Counted from the stretch's first letter, positions 46,525 to 55,051 are shown. The stretch is 64,000 nt of DNA from Pseudomonas fulva (GCF_023517795.1 NZ_CP082928.1:2046001-2110000), one strand, 5' to 3'. The notes: generated by a model from the sequence alone, not told the origin. Made by a program: numbers and translations.

Positions 46525-47424
46525 ATGTCAGATAGAAAGAGCCGGACAGATACCTTCATTACGGGGGCTGTTCGGTACAGCGATCTCGCTTATATCGTTA
46601 CCCAAGACGACAGCCTCGAGGCACGAATTGAGCACTCTCACCTGTACAGCTGGGATGCCGGAGAATGGGGTTACGATGATATGCAAGAATGGCCCACTGT
46701 CAGCGTAACCATTACTCGGGAACCTATAGAACAAGCTTTATTTTTGTCGCCCTATGGTGATGTCCGTCTATTCGGAAGTGGTCAGGAGAGCGATGAAAAG
46801 ATTCGGATGCCTGATGGCGATCCCATTGATCGCGGCCATTTGAGACAAGCACGAACTATTGGTCGGAAAACTTTTGCTGTTGGAATGGGCCGTCAAGTCT
46901 ATCGACGTGATGGCGTTGATCACTGGACCTGCATTGATCAAGGCATCCGCCCTGCAATCGGCGAAACGAAAGGTTTCGAGTCCATCGATGGCTTTGACGA
47001 AAACGACCTGTACGCCGTTGGCTGGGATGGTGAGATCTGGCACTGCAACGGCCAACAATGGAGCCAGAAGCAAAGCCCGACCAACCTCGTACTGACCCGC
47101 GTGCTCTGCGCCGGAGATGGTCAGGTCTATGCCTCAGGCCGTCGCGGACTTCTGATCGTAGGTCGCGGTGACTCCTGGCAGCCAATGGAGCAGGAGGACA
47201 TCACCAGCGACATAAGGGATCTGGCCTGGTATGACGGCAGGCTCTACCTGTCAACGATGCGCGGCTTGTATACGCTTCAGGGTGGCAGCCTGGTCGAGGT
47301 GGATTTCGGGGACGACACACCGGCGACCTGTTACCACTTGAGCGTGGCCGATGGCGTGATGTGGTCATTCGGCGCCAAGGACATCATGGCCTTCGACGGC
47401 AGTACCTGGACCCGCATCGACTGA
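46525..47424 (+). CDS. Propeller-like probable immunity protein, copy 1
   Basis: Cytoplasmic protein of 299 residues. ATG at 46525 with AGGTG 7 bases upstream; this length equals its paralogue at 48956. The C-terminal two-thirds has propeller-like repeats with W and G patterns (YAVGWDGEIWHCNGQQW; YASGRRGLLIVGRGDSW; LSTMRGLYTLQGGSLVEV; SFGAKDIMAFDGSTWTRI). The N-terminal 100 residues differ strongly from copy 2. Its position right after a toxin domain suggests immunity. Its stop overlaps the HEAT gene start. Confidence 0.65.
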   Translation: MSDRKSRTDTFITGAVRYSDLAYIVTQDDSLEARIEHSHLYSWDAGEWGYDDMQEWPTVSVTITREPIEQALFLSPYGDVRLFGSGQESDEKIRMPDGDPIDRGHLRQARTIGRKTFAVGMGRQVYRRDGVDHWTCIDQGIRPAIGETKGFESIDGFDENDLYAVGWDGEIWHCNGQQWSQKQSPTNLVLTRVLCAGDGQVYASGRRGLLIVGRGDSWQPMEQEDITSDIRDLAWYDGRLYLSTMRGLYTLQGGSLVEVDFGDDTPATCYHLSVADGVMWSFGAKDIMAFDGSTWTRID

Positions 47425-47807
47425 TGATCACCACCCTCCTCGACCAGCATGCAGAAGAAGCCGCCTTTCTCGCCGGCCTGCGCAGCTACGCCGTCGGCGC
47501 GCCGCATTATGATCTGGCCCATCTCGGCGACCTGGACGAACGAATCGAGGCCCACCTCGATGGCCTGCAGATCGCCGGCCTCAAGGGGCTTCATCTGTCG
47601 CTGGAGCAACTCACCCCACACGCCCAGGGCGAGGTGTTCGCCACGGCAGCGCTGGCACTGCGGCTGAGCAACGAGAGCGCCTTGGAGACGCTTTGCCAGC
47701 ATCTGCATATCAACCCCGAGGACGAGCCGTTTCTTGTCGCCGCACTGGGTTGGCTGGAGTGGCACGAGGGTCTACGCACTGATCGAAGGCGACCTGCATG
47801 CCAGTGA
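47424..47807 (+). pseudogene. Truncated, frameshifted HEAT-repeat protein gene (TIGR02270-like)
   Basis: The first 113 residues match the intact 411-residue gene at 49855. After EWHE the frame is broken: GAGGGTC where the alignment needs GAGGTC, one extra G near 47770. Restoring the frame gives VYALIEGDLHASEAQRRL, which continues the match. Homology then ends inside the start of the PAAR-toxin gene at 47798. The two genes share the bases CTGCATGCCAGTGAAGC, so this is a recombination joint. Confidence 0.78.
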
Positions 47808-48937
47808 AGCACAGCGCCGCCTTTCCCGACGTCTGCTTCACCCCGCCGCAGACGCCGCCCATGCCCCTGGGCATCCCGATTCCGCACCCCAACACCGGGC
47901 TGTCCAAGGACACCACCAAGGGCACCTGCACCATCCGCATCACCCGCAAGGAAGTGATGCTCAAGAACAAGAGCTACTACAAGACCAGCTACGGCGACGA
48001 ACCCGGCCGCGCCCCGAAGAAAGGCATCATCACCACTAAGATCAAGGGCAAGGTGTACTTCACCTCGTGGTCGATGGACGTCAAGTTCGAAGGCAAGAAC
48101 GTGGTGCGGCATATGGATCTGACGACTCATAACCATGGGTCGTTTCCAGGGAATACACCGACCTGGCCGTATCTGGATCAGATGGCGGTAAGCAAGGGTG
48201 AAGGGCCGTGCAAGGAAGACATCAAGAAAGAGAAAGATGCGTGCAAGGATTTCTCACCTCACAAGGCTGATGGCCCCAGCCCCTGCCCTCCCGATGGAAA
48301 ACCAGAGACCAGTACGGCGGCAGACGCTTACGCTGACAAAGTTGGCGCAGACAAATGCCTAAGCGCCAGGCGATGCCAGCTCACTCCCTACAAACCAACC
48401 GCAGGACAAGCCGGCTGCTGCCCTGGGCAAACAGGCCACCACCTGATTGAAGCGGGCTCTTTCTTCAACAAAGGCCGCGGTGGCAAGGAATCCAAGGCCA
48501 TCAAGGGGACGAGCCCTTACAACGGCGACAAAGCTCCCTGCATCTGTGTGGAAGGCTGCAACCAGTACCACGGCACACATGGGTTGATGCATACCTATCA
48601 GAGCAACGCAGCACTCAATAGCGGCGCTCAGTCAAAGCGAATCACCTTCGAAGACGATAGTTCGGCTCGCTTGGTCAGCGTTACTTATGGCCAGGCCAAA
48701 GGCTTCGGCGTGGACGCGGTAGGCAAGACCTTTCCCGAGTCGGGCTGCGACCCCGAGTGCACCAAAGCGCAACTGGACACCTATCACAACCAGTGCGGCA
48801 TCGATGATCAGACGGATTGCCGAATGATTGCGACCGGGTACAAAGGAGACGCGGCCCAGAAGGCAGCTAACACCGCAGTTGCGAATCGTAGCAAGCACAT
48901 ACAGGCGGCACGTGCCAAAGGCTCTCGTGGTCGCTAA
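47798..48937 (+). CDS. PAAR-like (DUF4150) GHH2 nuclease toxin
   Basis: Polymorphic toxin of 379 residues. The N-terminal PAAR-like DUF4150 domain spans about 1-130 (FPDVCFTPPQTPPMPLGIPI; HNHGSFPGNTPTWPYLDQMA), which caps the VgrG spike. A cysteine-rich linker leads to a Tox-GHH2-type domain with GHHLIEAGSFF (Gly213-His214-His215) and CNQYHGTHGLMHTYQ, an HNH-related nuclease fold. It starts inside the truncated HEAT gene with GAAGG 7 bases upstream. A T6SS-delivered DNase or RNase is predicted. Confidence 0.82.
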   Translation: MPVKHSAAFPDVCFTPPQTPPMPLGIPIPHPNTGLSKDTTKGTCTIRITRKEVMLKNKSYYKTSYGDEPGRAPKKGIITTKIKGKVYFTSWSMDVKFEGKNVVRHMDLTTHNHGSFPGNTPTWPYLDQMAVSKGEGPCKEDIKKEKDACKDFSPHKADGPSPCPPDGKPETSTAADAYADKVGADKCLSARRCQLTPYKPTAGQAGCCPGQTGHHLIEAGSFFNKGRGGKESKAIKGTSPYNGDKAPCICVEGCNQYHGTHGLMHTYQSNAALNSGAQSKRITFEDDSSARLVSVTYGQAKGFGVDAVGKTFPESGCDPECTKAQLDTYHNQCGIDDQTDCRMIATGYKGDAAQKAANTAVANRSKHIQAARAKGSRGR

Positions 48938-48955
48938 ATTGCGTAGAGAAATCCC

Positions 48956-49855
48956 ATGACTTTGAATCTCAAACAAACCAATACAGTCATATCTGGTGCA
49001 GTCAGATATCACGATCTCGCTTACATTGCGGATCAGGACGATTCCATTGGGGCGGATGTGCCCCATACGCATTTTCATGAGGTTGATGAAGGACAACTGG
49101 CCTTTATCGACACCATGCATTGGCACACAGCCAGTATCGCTGTGAGCCAACACCCTGTTTCCCAGATGATCGCTATTTCTCCAAATGGTGAAGCCTTTTT
49201 GTTCGGCAGCCAACAGCAAAGTCAGGAGCGAATTAGCACTGCGCATGGTGATCCCATAGATCGAGGCCACCTGCGCCAAGTTCGGACCATTGGCCAGCGA
49301 ACATTCGCGGTAGGCATGGGCCGCCAGGTCTATCGTCGCGACGGTGCAGACCACTGGACCTGCCTTGATCAAGCCATCCGCCCTGCAATCGGCGAAACAA
49401 AAGGTTTCGAGTCCATCGATGGCTTTGACGAAAACGATTTGTACGCAGTTGGATGGGATGGCGAAATCTGGCACTACAACGGCCAACAATGGAACCAGCA
49501 GGAAAGCCCGACCAATCTCGTGCTGACCCGCGTGCTCTGCGCCGGAGATGGTCAGGTCTATGCCTCGGGCCGTCGCGGACTTCTGATCGTAGGTCGAGGT
49601 GATGCCTGGCAGCCAATCGAGCAGGAGGACATCACCAGCGACATATGGGATCTGGCCTGGTATGACGGCAAGCTCTACCTGTCGACGATGCGCGGCTTGT
49701 ATACGCTTCAGGGTGGCAGCCTGGTCGAGGTGGAGTTCGGGGATGACACACCGGCGACCTGTTACCACTTGAGCGTGGCCGATGGCGTGATGTGGTCATT
49801 CGGCGCCAAGGACATCATGGCCTTCGACGGCAATACCTGGACTCGCATCGACTGA
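48956..49855 (+). CDS. Propeller-like probable immunity protein, copy 2
   Basis: Paralogue of the protein at 46525, also 299 residues. From GDPIDRGHLRQ (about residue 98) to the end the two are similar, nearly identical in the last 150 residues. Before that only short stretches such as SGAVRYHDLAYIADQDDS align. It follows the full GHH2 toxin by 18 bases and overlaps the HEAT gene (TGATG). Predicted cognate immunity protein of that toxin. Confidence 0.68.
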   Translation: MTLNLKQTNTVISGAVRYHDLAYIADQDDSIGADVPHTHFHEVDEGQLAFIDTMHWHTASIAVSQHPVSQMIAISPNGEAFLFGSQQQSQERISTAHGDPIDRGHLRQVRTIGQRTFAVGMGRQVYRRDGADHWTCLDQAIRPAIGETKGFESIDGFDENDLYAVGWDGEIWHYNGQQWNQQESPTNLVLTRVLCAGDGQVYASGRRGLLIVGRGDAWQPIEQEDITSDIWDLAWYDGKLYLSTMRGLYTLQGGSLVEVEFGDDTPATCYHLSVADGVMWSFGAKDIMAFDGNTWTRID

Positions 49856-51090
49856 TGATCACCACCATCCTCGACCAGCACGCCGAAGAAGCCGCCTTTC
49901 TAGCCGGCCTGCGCTGCTACGCCGTCGGCGCGCCGCATTATGACCTGGCCCATCTCGGCGACCTGGACGAGCGGATCGAGGCCCATCTTGATGGTCTGCA
50001 GATCGCCGGCCTAAAGGGGCTTCATCTGTTGCTGGAGCAACTCACCCCACACGCCCAGGGCGAGGTATTCGCCACGGCAGCGCTGGCACTGCGGCTGAGC
50101 AACGAGAGCGCCCTGGAAACCCTGTACCAACATCTGCACGCCAAACCCGAGGGCGAGCCATTTCTTGTCGCCGCACTGGGTTGGCTGGAGTGGCACGAAG
50201 TGTCCGCGCTTATCGAACGCGACCTGCATGCCAATGACGCCCAGCGCCGACGAATCGCCCTGGCTGCCCTTGCCCTGCACGGCAAGGATCCGGGCCCGGC
50301 GCTGCTGTCGGCCCTGGCCCACGGTGATGCCGGCGTACTGGCTGCCGCGGCTCGGCTGGCTGGCACCCTGCGGCGTCGCGATTTGCTGCAGCCGCTGCGT
50401 CAGCACCGCCTGCACGGCGATGATGAAGTCCGTTTCTGGAGCAACTGGGCCAGCGCCCAGATGGGTGATCAGGAGGCCCTCGGCAATCTGCGCTTGTTCG
50501 CCGAACAGCCGGGCGAACGGCGCCGGCCCGCACTCGAAGTGCTGCTTGCCTGGCAACCCCGGGAGGCCAGTATCGCCTGGCTGCGCGGCCTGATGCAGAG
50601 CGAGGCGCACCGCCATATGGCGATCCAGGCCATCGGCCTGCTCGGTGATCCGCAGACCGTTCCCTGGCTGATCCGGCAGATGCACGAACTGCCCACGGCC
50701 CGTGCCGCGGGTGAAGCCTTCAGCCTGATCACCGGCGCCGACCTCGCGGAACTCGACCTGGAATTGGACGTCTATCCCGACTACGACGAAGGCCCTACCG
50801 ATGATCCGTCCGACGCCAACGTCGCCATGGACCCGGACATCGACCTGCCCTGGCCCGATCCGCAGCACGTCGAGCAATGGTGGCAAGGCCAGCAGCAGAG
50901 CTTGCAGCCAGGCATCGGCTATTTGCTGGGCCAGCCGTTCAGCGAAAGACAGTGCATGGCCGTGTTGCGCAGCGGTACACAGCGGCAGAGACGTGCAGCG
51001 GCCAGTTTGCTCGCGCGCTACCAGCCGACCAGCACGCTATTTGCAACGGATGCGCCGGCACGCCGGCAAAAGCGATTACTGGGCTGCTGA
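49855..51090 (+). CDS. HEAT-repeat protein, TIGR02270-like
   Basis: Intact 411-residue alpha-helical protein. HEAT-like repeats include RRRIALAALALHGKDPGPAL, LQPLRQHRLHGDDEVRFWSN and MAIQAIGLLGDPQTVPWLIR. TIGR02270-type proteins recur next to T6SS PAAR effectors in Pseudomonas, and their job is unproven (chaperone or extra immunity). An acidic stretch (DVYPDYDEGPTDDPSDANVA) lies near residue 310. The start overlaps the immunity gene stop by one base. Confidence 0.75.
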   Translation: MITTILDQHAEEAAFLAGLRCYAVGAPHYDLAHLGDLDERIEAHLDGLQIAGLKGLHLLLEQLTPHAQGEVFATAALALRLSNESALETLYQHLHAKPEGEPFLVAALGWLEWHEVSALIERDLHANDAQRRRIALAALALHGKDPGPALLSALAHGDAGVLAAAARLAGTLRRRDLLQPLRQHRLHGDDEVRFWSNWASAQMGDQEALGNLRLFAEQPGERRRPALEVLLAWQPREASIAWLRGLMQSEAHRHMAIQAIGLLGDPQTVPWLIRQMHELPTARAAGEAFSLITGADLAELDLELDVYPDYDEGPTDDPSDANVAMDPDIDLPWPDPQHVEQWWQGQQQSLQPGIGYLLGQPFSERQCMAVLRSGTQRQRRAAASLLARYQPTSTLFATDAPARRQKRLLGC

Positions 51091-51125
51091 GCCCAGGCGA
51101 TCAACGACACAAGGAGAGTGCGAAC

Positions 51126-51326
51126 ATGCTCAACAAATCCCAGCTGGCCCCGTCGCTATACTGCAGCGCCAGCCATGGGCAGAAATCCCGCTCGAAAAAC
51201 CAACCTGCTGACAGGCACGACTACCCCGTCAGTCTGCGCATAGCGCCGCTGATTTCGCCCCGCCGCAGCAATCGACCCGCGGCACGCCCCGAAACGCTCA
51301 GCCATTCGGCGAGGGAACGACCTTGA
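51126..51326 (+). CDS. Small reading frame of unknown status
   Basis: 66-codon frame (MLNKSQLAPSLYCSASHGQK onward) with AAGGAG 9 bases before the ATG. Its stop overlaps the TTG start of the next gene by 4 bases. The product is basic, has no recognisable domain and is rich in Arg, Ser and Pro. It may be a real coupled peptide or the remnant of a deleted gene. Low confidence. Confidence 0.35.
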   Translation: MLNKSQLAPSLYCSASHGQKSRSKNQPADRHDYPVSLRIAPLISPRRSNRPAARPETLSHSARERP

Positions 51327-51793
51327 ACCGCAAAATACTTTCCTGCTGCGCACTGCTGCTTATCGGACTACTCACACAGGGTTACGCCATGGCTTTTTCC
51401 AAGACGCTTTATCTGTTCTCCGAGGTAGAGGGCACCGTGTTGCTCGACGGCAAACCTGTTCAGGATGTGGAGATAGAACAGGAATATCACTGGCACTGGA
51501 AGAACGAGCACCGCAAGAACAAGGTGCAAAGCGATGCACAAGGTCGCTTCCATTTTCCGGCCGTGACGGCGAAATCACTGACAGCCGGATTCATGCCCCA
51601 TGAACCGGTGATTGGCCAGCGTCTGACGCTTCGTTACCAAGGCAAGGACCACAAAGGCTGGGTCTTCACCAAGCACAACTACGACAACCTGGGCGAAGTA
51701 AAGAATCGGCCATTGAAGTTCATCTGTGAGCTCAATAGCGAGCCCGTCGCGCACCCTGAAACAGAGACCTTTGGTATCTGCGTTATCCAATAG
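51323..51793 (+). CDS. Periplasmic carboxypeptidase-regulatory-like (DUF6795-type) protein
   Basis: Exported protein of 156 residues. TTG start with GAGGGA 7 bases upstream. The signal peptide is LSCCALLLIGLLTQGYAMA. The mature beta-sandwich has GTVLLDGKPVQDVEIEQEY and DAQGRFHFPAV, the carboxypeptidase-regulatory-like pattern. DUF6795-type proteins are common next to T6SS effectors. It precedes a lipase and could be its immunity protein; that is inference. Confidence 0.65.
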   Translation: MNRKILSCCALLLIGLLTQGYAMAFSKTLYLFSEVEGTVLLDGKPVQDVEIEQEYHWHWKNEHRKNKVQSDAQGRFHFPAVTAKSLTAGFMPHEPVIGQRLTLRYQGKDHKGWVFTKHNYDNLGEVKNRPLKFICELNSEPVAHPETETFGICVIQ

Positions 51794-51894
51794 CGCCCTC
51801 TCTCACCAGACCAGAAGGATTCGGCTGTGACCCCCTGAGCCCCAAACAATCCGCGCAAATCGCCACTCACGTCTACACGGTCAAAGACGCCGCC

Positions 51895-52977
51895 GTGTCA
51901 CCCATGGGAGGCATAGCGGATGAAGCCGCCCGTCTCGGGCTGAGCAACTCGTTCGACTTTTCCAATCTGCAAATGGCCAGTGGAACCAGCGGCGCGATTT
52001 TCCGTACGCGTACCGGATTCGCCTACGCCGTGCAGGGCGTGGGCGGCCGCCAAGGGGAAATGCTGCTGGCATTTCGCGGCACCGACAGCATTGCCGACGC
52101 CCTGACCGATGCGAACGCCGGCCTGCAACGTGGGCCGAGCACCTGGCCGGTTCACGCGGGCTTCAACGAAACGTTCAAATCGCTGCGTGGCGATATCGAT
52201 ACCTTCATGCGCGGCCGCAACCCCAGCACCGTGCATTGCGTCGGTCACAGCCTGGGCGGCGCCCTCGCCACGCTGGCGGCCGATCACCTGAGCGAACTCG
52301 GCGTGGCCGGCATCAAGCTCTATACCTTTGGTTCACCACGCACCGGGGTGGCTGGCTTCGCACGCCACCTGAGCGGCAAGCTCGGCGCCGACAACATCCA
52401 CCGGGTCTACCACAGCGCCGACCCGGTGAGCATGGTACCGATCTTCCCGTTCAGCCATGTGCCGGTTACCGGCAATGTCTGCATGATCCCCTGGAAGGGC
52501 GCGCAGATCAGCCCTGATGCTCACCGCATGACGTCCTACCTGCCATCGATTGGCGATGCCAGCTGGCGGGGGCTCTATCGCAATCCGGAGCCGCCTCTGG
52601 ATCGGGAAATCGATATCTGGCTGGAAAGCGCCAGCTACGGTCCGACCCTGTTTTCCGCGGCAACGTTGTGGATGATCTCCAAGGCCATGCAGTACCTGCT
52701 CAAGAAGGCCGCCAATATCGTCATCGGCAGTGCGATCACCATCGGCGTCACGGTGCTGGATCAGATTGCCGGGATCCTGGTGCAGGGTGCGCAGATCTGC
52801 AAGGACATCAGCGATTCCGTCCGCGCCCTGATCGTGAAAATCTTCAAGTTCCTGGGCCGTGCCGTGCCCGCGACCATCGAAGTGACCACGTTCTTCCTGC
52901 GCTGGGTACTCGACCTGCTCGCTAGAGCGGTCGTCGATATGGCCCGTCAGGCCATGCACCTGGTCATACGTTCCTGA
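51895..52977 (+). CDS. Class 3 lipase family protein, probable T6SS effector
   Basis: Lipase of at least 360 residues. FRGTDSIADALTDA, then the nucleophile elbow VHCVGHSLGGALATLAADHL and the catalytic Asp region YHSADPVSMVP. A hydrophobic C-terminal stretch (ANIVIGSAITIGVTVLDQIAGI) may insert in membranes. The homologous frame continues upstream of the first start codon in frame (GTG 51895) as LSPKQSAQIATHVYTVKDAA. A well-placed GTG with AAGGA lies at 51827 but is out of frame by one base in a run of five Cs (51831-51835). The real start is unclear. Confidence 0.75.
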   Translation: MSPMGGIADEAARLGLSNSFDFSNLQMASGTSGAIFRTRTGFAYAVQGVGGRQGEMLLAFRGTDSIADALTDANAGLQRGPSTWPVHAGFNETFKSLRGDIDTFMRGRNPSTVHCVGHSLGGALATLAADHLSELGVAGIKLYTFGSPRTGVAGFARHLSGKLGADNIHRVYHSADPVSMVPIFPFSHVPVTGNVCMIPWKGAQISPDAHRMTSYLPSIGDASWRGLYRNPEPPLDREIDIWLESASYGPTLFSAATLWMISKAMQYLLKKAANIVIGSAITIGVTVLDQIAGILVQGAQICKDISDSVRALIVKIFKFLGRAVPATIEVTTFFLRWVLDLLARAVVDMARQAMHLVIRS

Positions 52978-52990
52978 GCCAAAAGAAAAA

Positions 52991-53013
52991 CGGCGCCCTC
53001 AAGGCGCCGTTTT
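52991..53013. terminator. Rho-independent terminator
   Basis: CGGCGCC (52991-52997) and GGCGCCG (53003-53009) with a 5-base loop, AAAAA on the left and TTTT on the right. It can stop both the lipase transcript and the convergent DUF3299 gene. Confidence 0.9.
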
Positions 53014-53017
53014 CACA

Positions 53018-53551
53018 TCACAGGTCGCTTTCCTCGACCATCCTCGCGCTGCTGGCATCCAGCGCATAGGCGGCGTCGGCCAGGTCATTGCTGACCGCTT
53101 CGATCTTCAGCGTGCCATTGACCCATAGCGGCTCGTAGATATCGTCCAGGGCGATGCCCTTGGGGTAGCGCACCAGCACCAGTTGGTTGGGCGGCGGTGG
53201 CGGGACGTGGATGCAGGCGCCTGGGTAGGGCACCAGAAAGAACAGCGTGCTGCGCCCGGCGTTGTCGGTTTCCAGCGGCACCGGATAGCCGCCGAGGCGA
53301 ATCTTCTTGCCGTTCATGCCTGGCACGGTCTTGGCCGAATACATGACGGCGGGCAGGCCTTTTTCCTGCTGCTTCAAACCGCCCTTGCTGTCGAAGGTGC
53401 CCGCCCCTTCCGGGCCGTTGTGAACGATTTCCGGCATCTGCTCCAGGGCGCGCTGATCCTCTTCGGGCATCAGCTCCAGCCAGTCGGTTTCGGGGAGTTC
53501 GGCGCGGGCAAAGCCGCTGAGCAACAGCAGGACCAACAGCAGGTAACGCAT
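53018..53551 (-). CDS. DUF3299 periplasmic protein
   Basis: Protein of 177 residues. The signal peptide is MRYLLLVLLLLSGFARA. The mature part has WLELMPEEDQRALEQMPEI, IRLGGYPVPLE, FFLVPYPGACIHVPPPPPNQ and LYDIYEPLWVNGTLKIE-like segments, all typical of DUF3299 proteins. It may bind a metal through the PGACIHVPPP motif. Function unknown. It is near glsB and purEK as in P. aeruginosa. Confidence 0.83.
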   Translation of the reverse strand: MRYLLLVLLLLSGFARAELPETDWLELMPEEDQRALEQMPEIVHNGPEGAGTFDSKGGLKQQEKGLPAVMYSAKTVPGMNGKKIRLGGYPVPLETDNAGRSTLFFLVPYPGACIHVPPPPPNQLVLVRYPKGIALDDIYEPLWVNGTLKIEAVSNDLADAAYALDASSARMVEESDL

Positions 53552-53617
53552 CGACGGGACTCGCGGTGGTAATGGCCGACAGGGAGTAGCCAGGCGTCGA
53601 TGCGTCAGGCTACCGGT

Positions 53618-53866
53618 TTAGCGCTTCTTGGTGATCATGCCGTAGATCACCAGCAGGATGATCGCACCAACCACCGCGCCGATGAAACCAGCGCCTTCAC
53701 CTGCCTGGTAGATGCCCAGCGCCTGGCCACCATAGGTCGCGGCAATGGAGCCACCGATACCCAGCAGGATGGTCATGATCCAGCCCATGCTGTCGTCGCC
53801 AGGCTTGAGGAAACGGGCAATCAAACCCACGATCAGGCCGATTAAGATAGTGCCGATAATACCCAT
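53618..53866 (-). CDS. GlsB/YeaQ/YmgE-family stress membrane protein
   Basis: Very hydrophobic protein of 82 residues with three membrane segments (IIGTILIGLIVGLIARFL; WIMTILLGIGGSIAATY; GFIGAVVGAIILLVIYGMI) and the GWIMTILLGIGGS signature. GGAGGG precedes the ATG. Family members are stress-induced transglycosylase-associated proteins of the inner membrane, with unknown mechanism. Confidence 0.9.
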   Translation of the reverse strand: MGIIGTILIGLIVGLIARFLKPGDDSMGWIMTILLGIGGSIAATYGGQALGIYQAGEGAGFIGAVVGAIILLVIYGMITKKR

Positions 53867-53885
53867 GATGCCCTCCAGAATTGAA

Positions 53886-53914
53886 AAAGGCGCCGCACTG
53901 CTGCGGCGCCTTTC
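53886..53914 (-). terminator. Terminator of purEK
   Basis: On the minus strand a 12-bp stem (arms 53886-53897 and 53902-53913) is followed by TTTTTC. It lies about 50 bases after the purK stop. Confidence 0.88.
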
Positions 53915-53965
53915 ATCTGACGAGAGCGGCGGCGCAGAGGTTCAACCTGCCTCGCCGGGGCCCGG

Positions 53966-55051
53966 CTAGCCTGCGTCGATCAGCGCCTGCACCTGGGCGA
54001 TGCGGCTGTCCAGGGTCGCCCGGTCCGCACAGCGCAGGGTGGCATGGCCGACCTTGCGACCGGCCTTGAAGGCCTTGCCGTAGTGATGCAGGTGGCAATC
54101 GTCGATGGCGGTGACCTTATCCACAGCCGGTACGCTGCCGATGAAGTTGAGCATGGCGCTCTCGCCGACCTTGGCGGTCGAGCCCAGCGGCAGGCCGGCG
54201 ACGGCACGCAGGTGGTTCTCGAACTGGCTGCACTCGGCGCCTTCGATGGTCCAGTGCCCGGAGTTGTGCACCCGCGGGGCGATTTCGTTGGCCTTCAGGC
54301 CGCCGTCGACCTCGAAGAATTCGAAGGCCAGCACGCCCACGTAATCGAGCTGCTTCAGCACCCGGCCGACGTAATCTTCGGCCAGCGCCTGCAGCGGGTG
54401 CGCGGTGCTGGCGATCGATAGGCTGAGAATGCCGCTGTCGTGGGTGTTGTGCACCAGCGGGTAGAAACGCGTTTCGCCATCACGGCCACGCACGGCGACC
54501 AGCGACACTTCGCCGCTGAACGGCACGAAGCCTTCGAGGATGCACGGCACGCTGCCCAGCTCGGCAAAGGCACCGGTGACGTCTTCGGGTTTGCGCAGCA
54601 CCTTCTGGCCCTTGCCGTCGTAGCCCAGGGTGCGGGTCTTCATCACCGCCGGCAGGCCGATGCTGGCCACCGCGGCATCCAGGTCGGCCTGGGACTGGAT
54701 ATCGGCGAACTCGGGCGTGGGGATGCCCAGGTCCTTGAACATCGACTTCTCGAACCAGCGGTCGCGGGCGATGCGCAGCGACTCGGCACTCGGGTAGACC
54801 GGCACGAACTGCGACAGGAAGGCCACGGTTTCCGCCGGCACGCTCTCGAACTCGAAGGTCACCAGATCGACTTCGTCGGCCAGCTGGCGCAGGTGATCCT
54901 GATCGCCGTAATCGGCACGGATATGCTCGCCCAGGGCTTGCGCACAGGCGTCCGGCGCCGGGTCGAGGAACGCGAAATTCATGCCCAGCGGCGTACCCGC
55001 CAGGGCCAACATGCGGCCGAGCTGGCCGCCACCGATCACGCCGATCTTCAT
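53966..55051 (-). CDS. purK: N5-carboxyaminoimidazole ribonucleotide synthase
   Basis: ATP-grasp enzyme of 361 residues that makes N5-CAIR from AIR, bicarbonate and ATP in purine synthesis. It starts [22 protein letters not shown]-grasp elements include TRTLGYDGKGQKVL and the metal site FEVDGGLKANEIAPRVHNSG. The ATG at 55051 overlaps the purE stop (TAATG). The same frame is open far upstream, but that part is not coding. Confidence 0.95.
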   Translation of the reverse strand: MKIGVIGGGQLGRMLALAGTPLGMNFAFLDPAPDACAQALGEHIRADYGDQDHLRQLADEVDLVTFEFESVPAETVAFLSQFVPVYPSAESLRIARDRWFEKSMFKDLGIPTPEFADIQSQADLDAAVASIGLPAVMKTRTLGYDGKGQKVLRKPEDVTGAFAELGSVPCILEGFVPFSGEVSLVAVRGRDGETRFYPLVHNTHDSGILSLSIASTAHPLQALAEDYVGRVLKQLDYVGVLAFEFFEVDGGLKANEIAPRVHNSGHWTIEGAECSQFENHLRAVAGLPLGSTAKVGESAMLNFIGSVPAVDKVTAIDDCHLHHYGKAFKAGRKVGHATLRCADRATLDSRIAQVQALIDAG

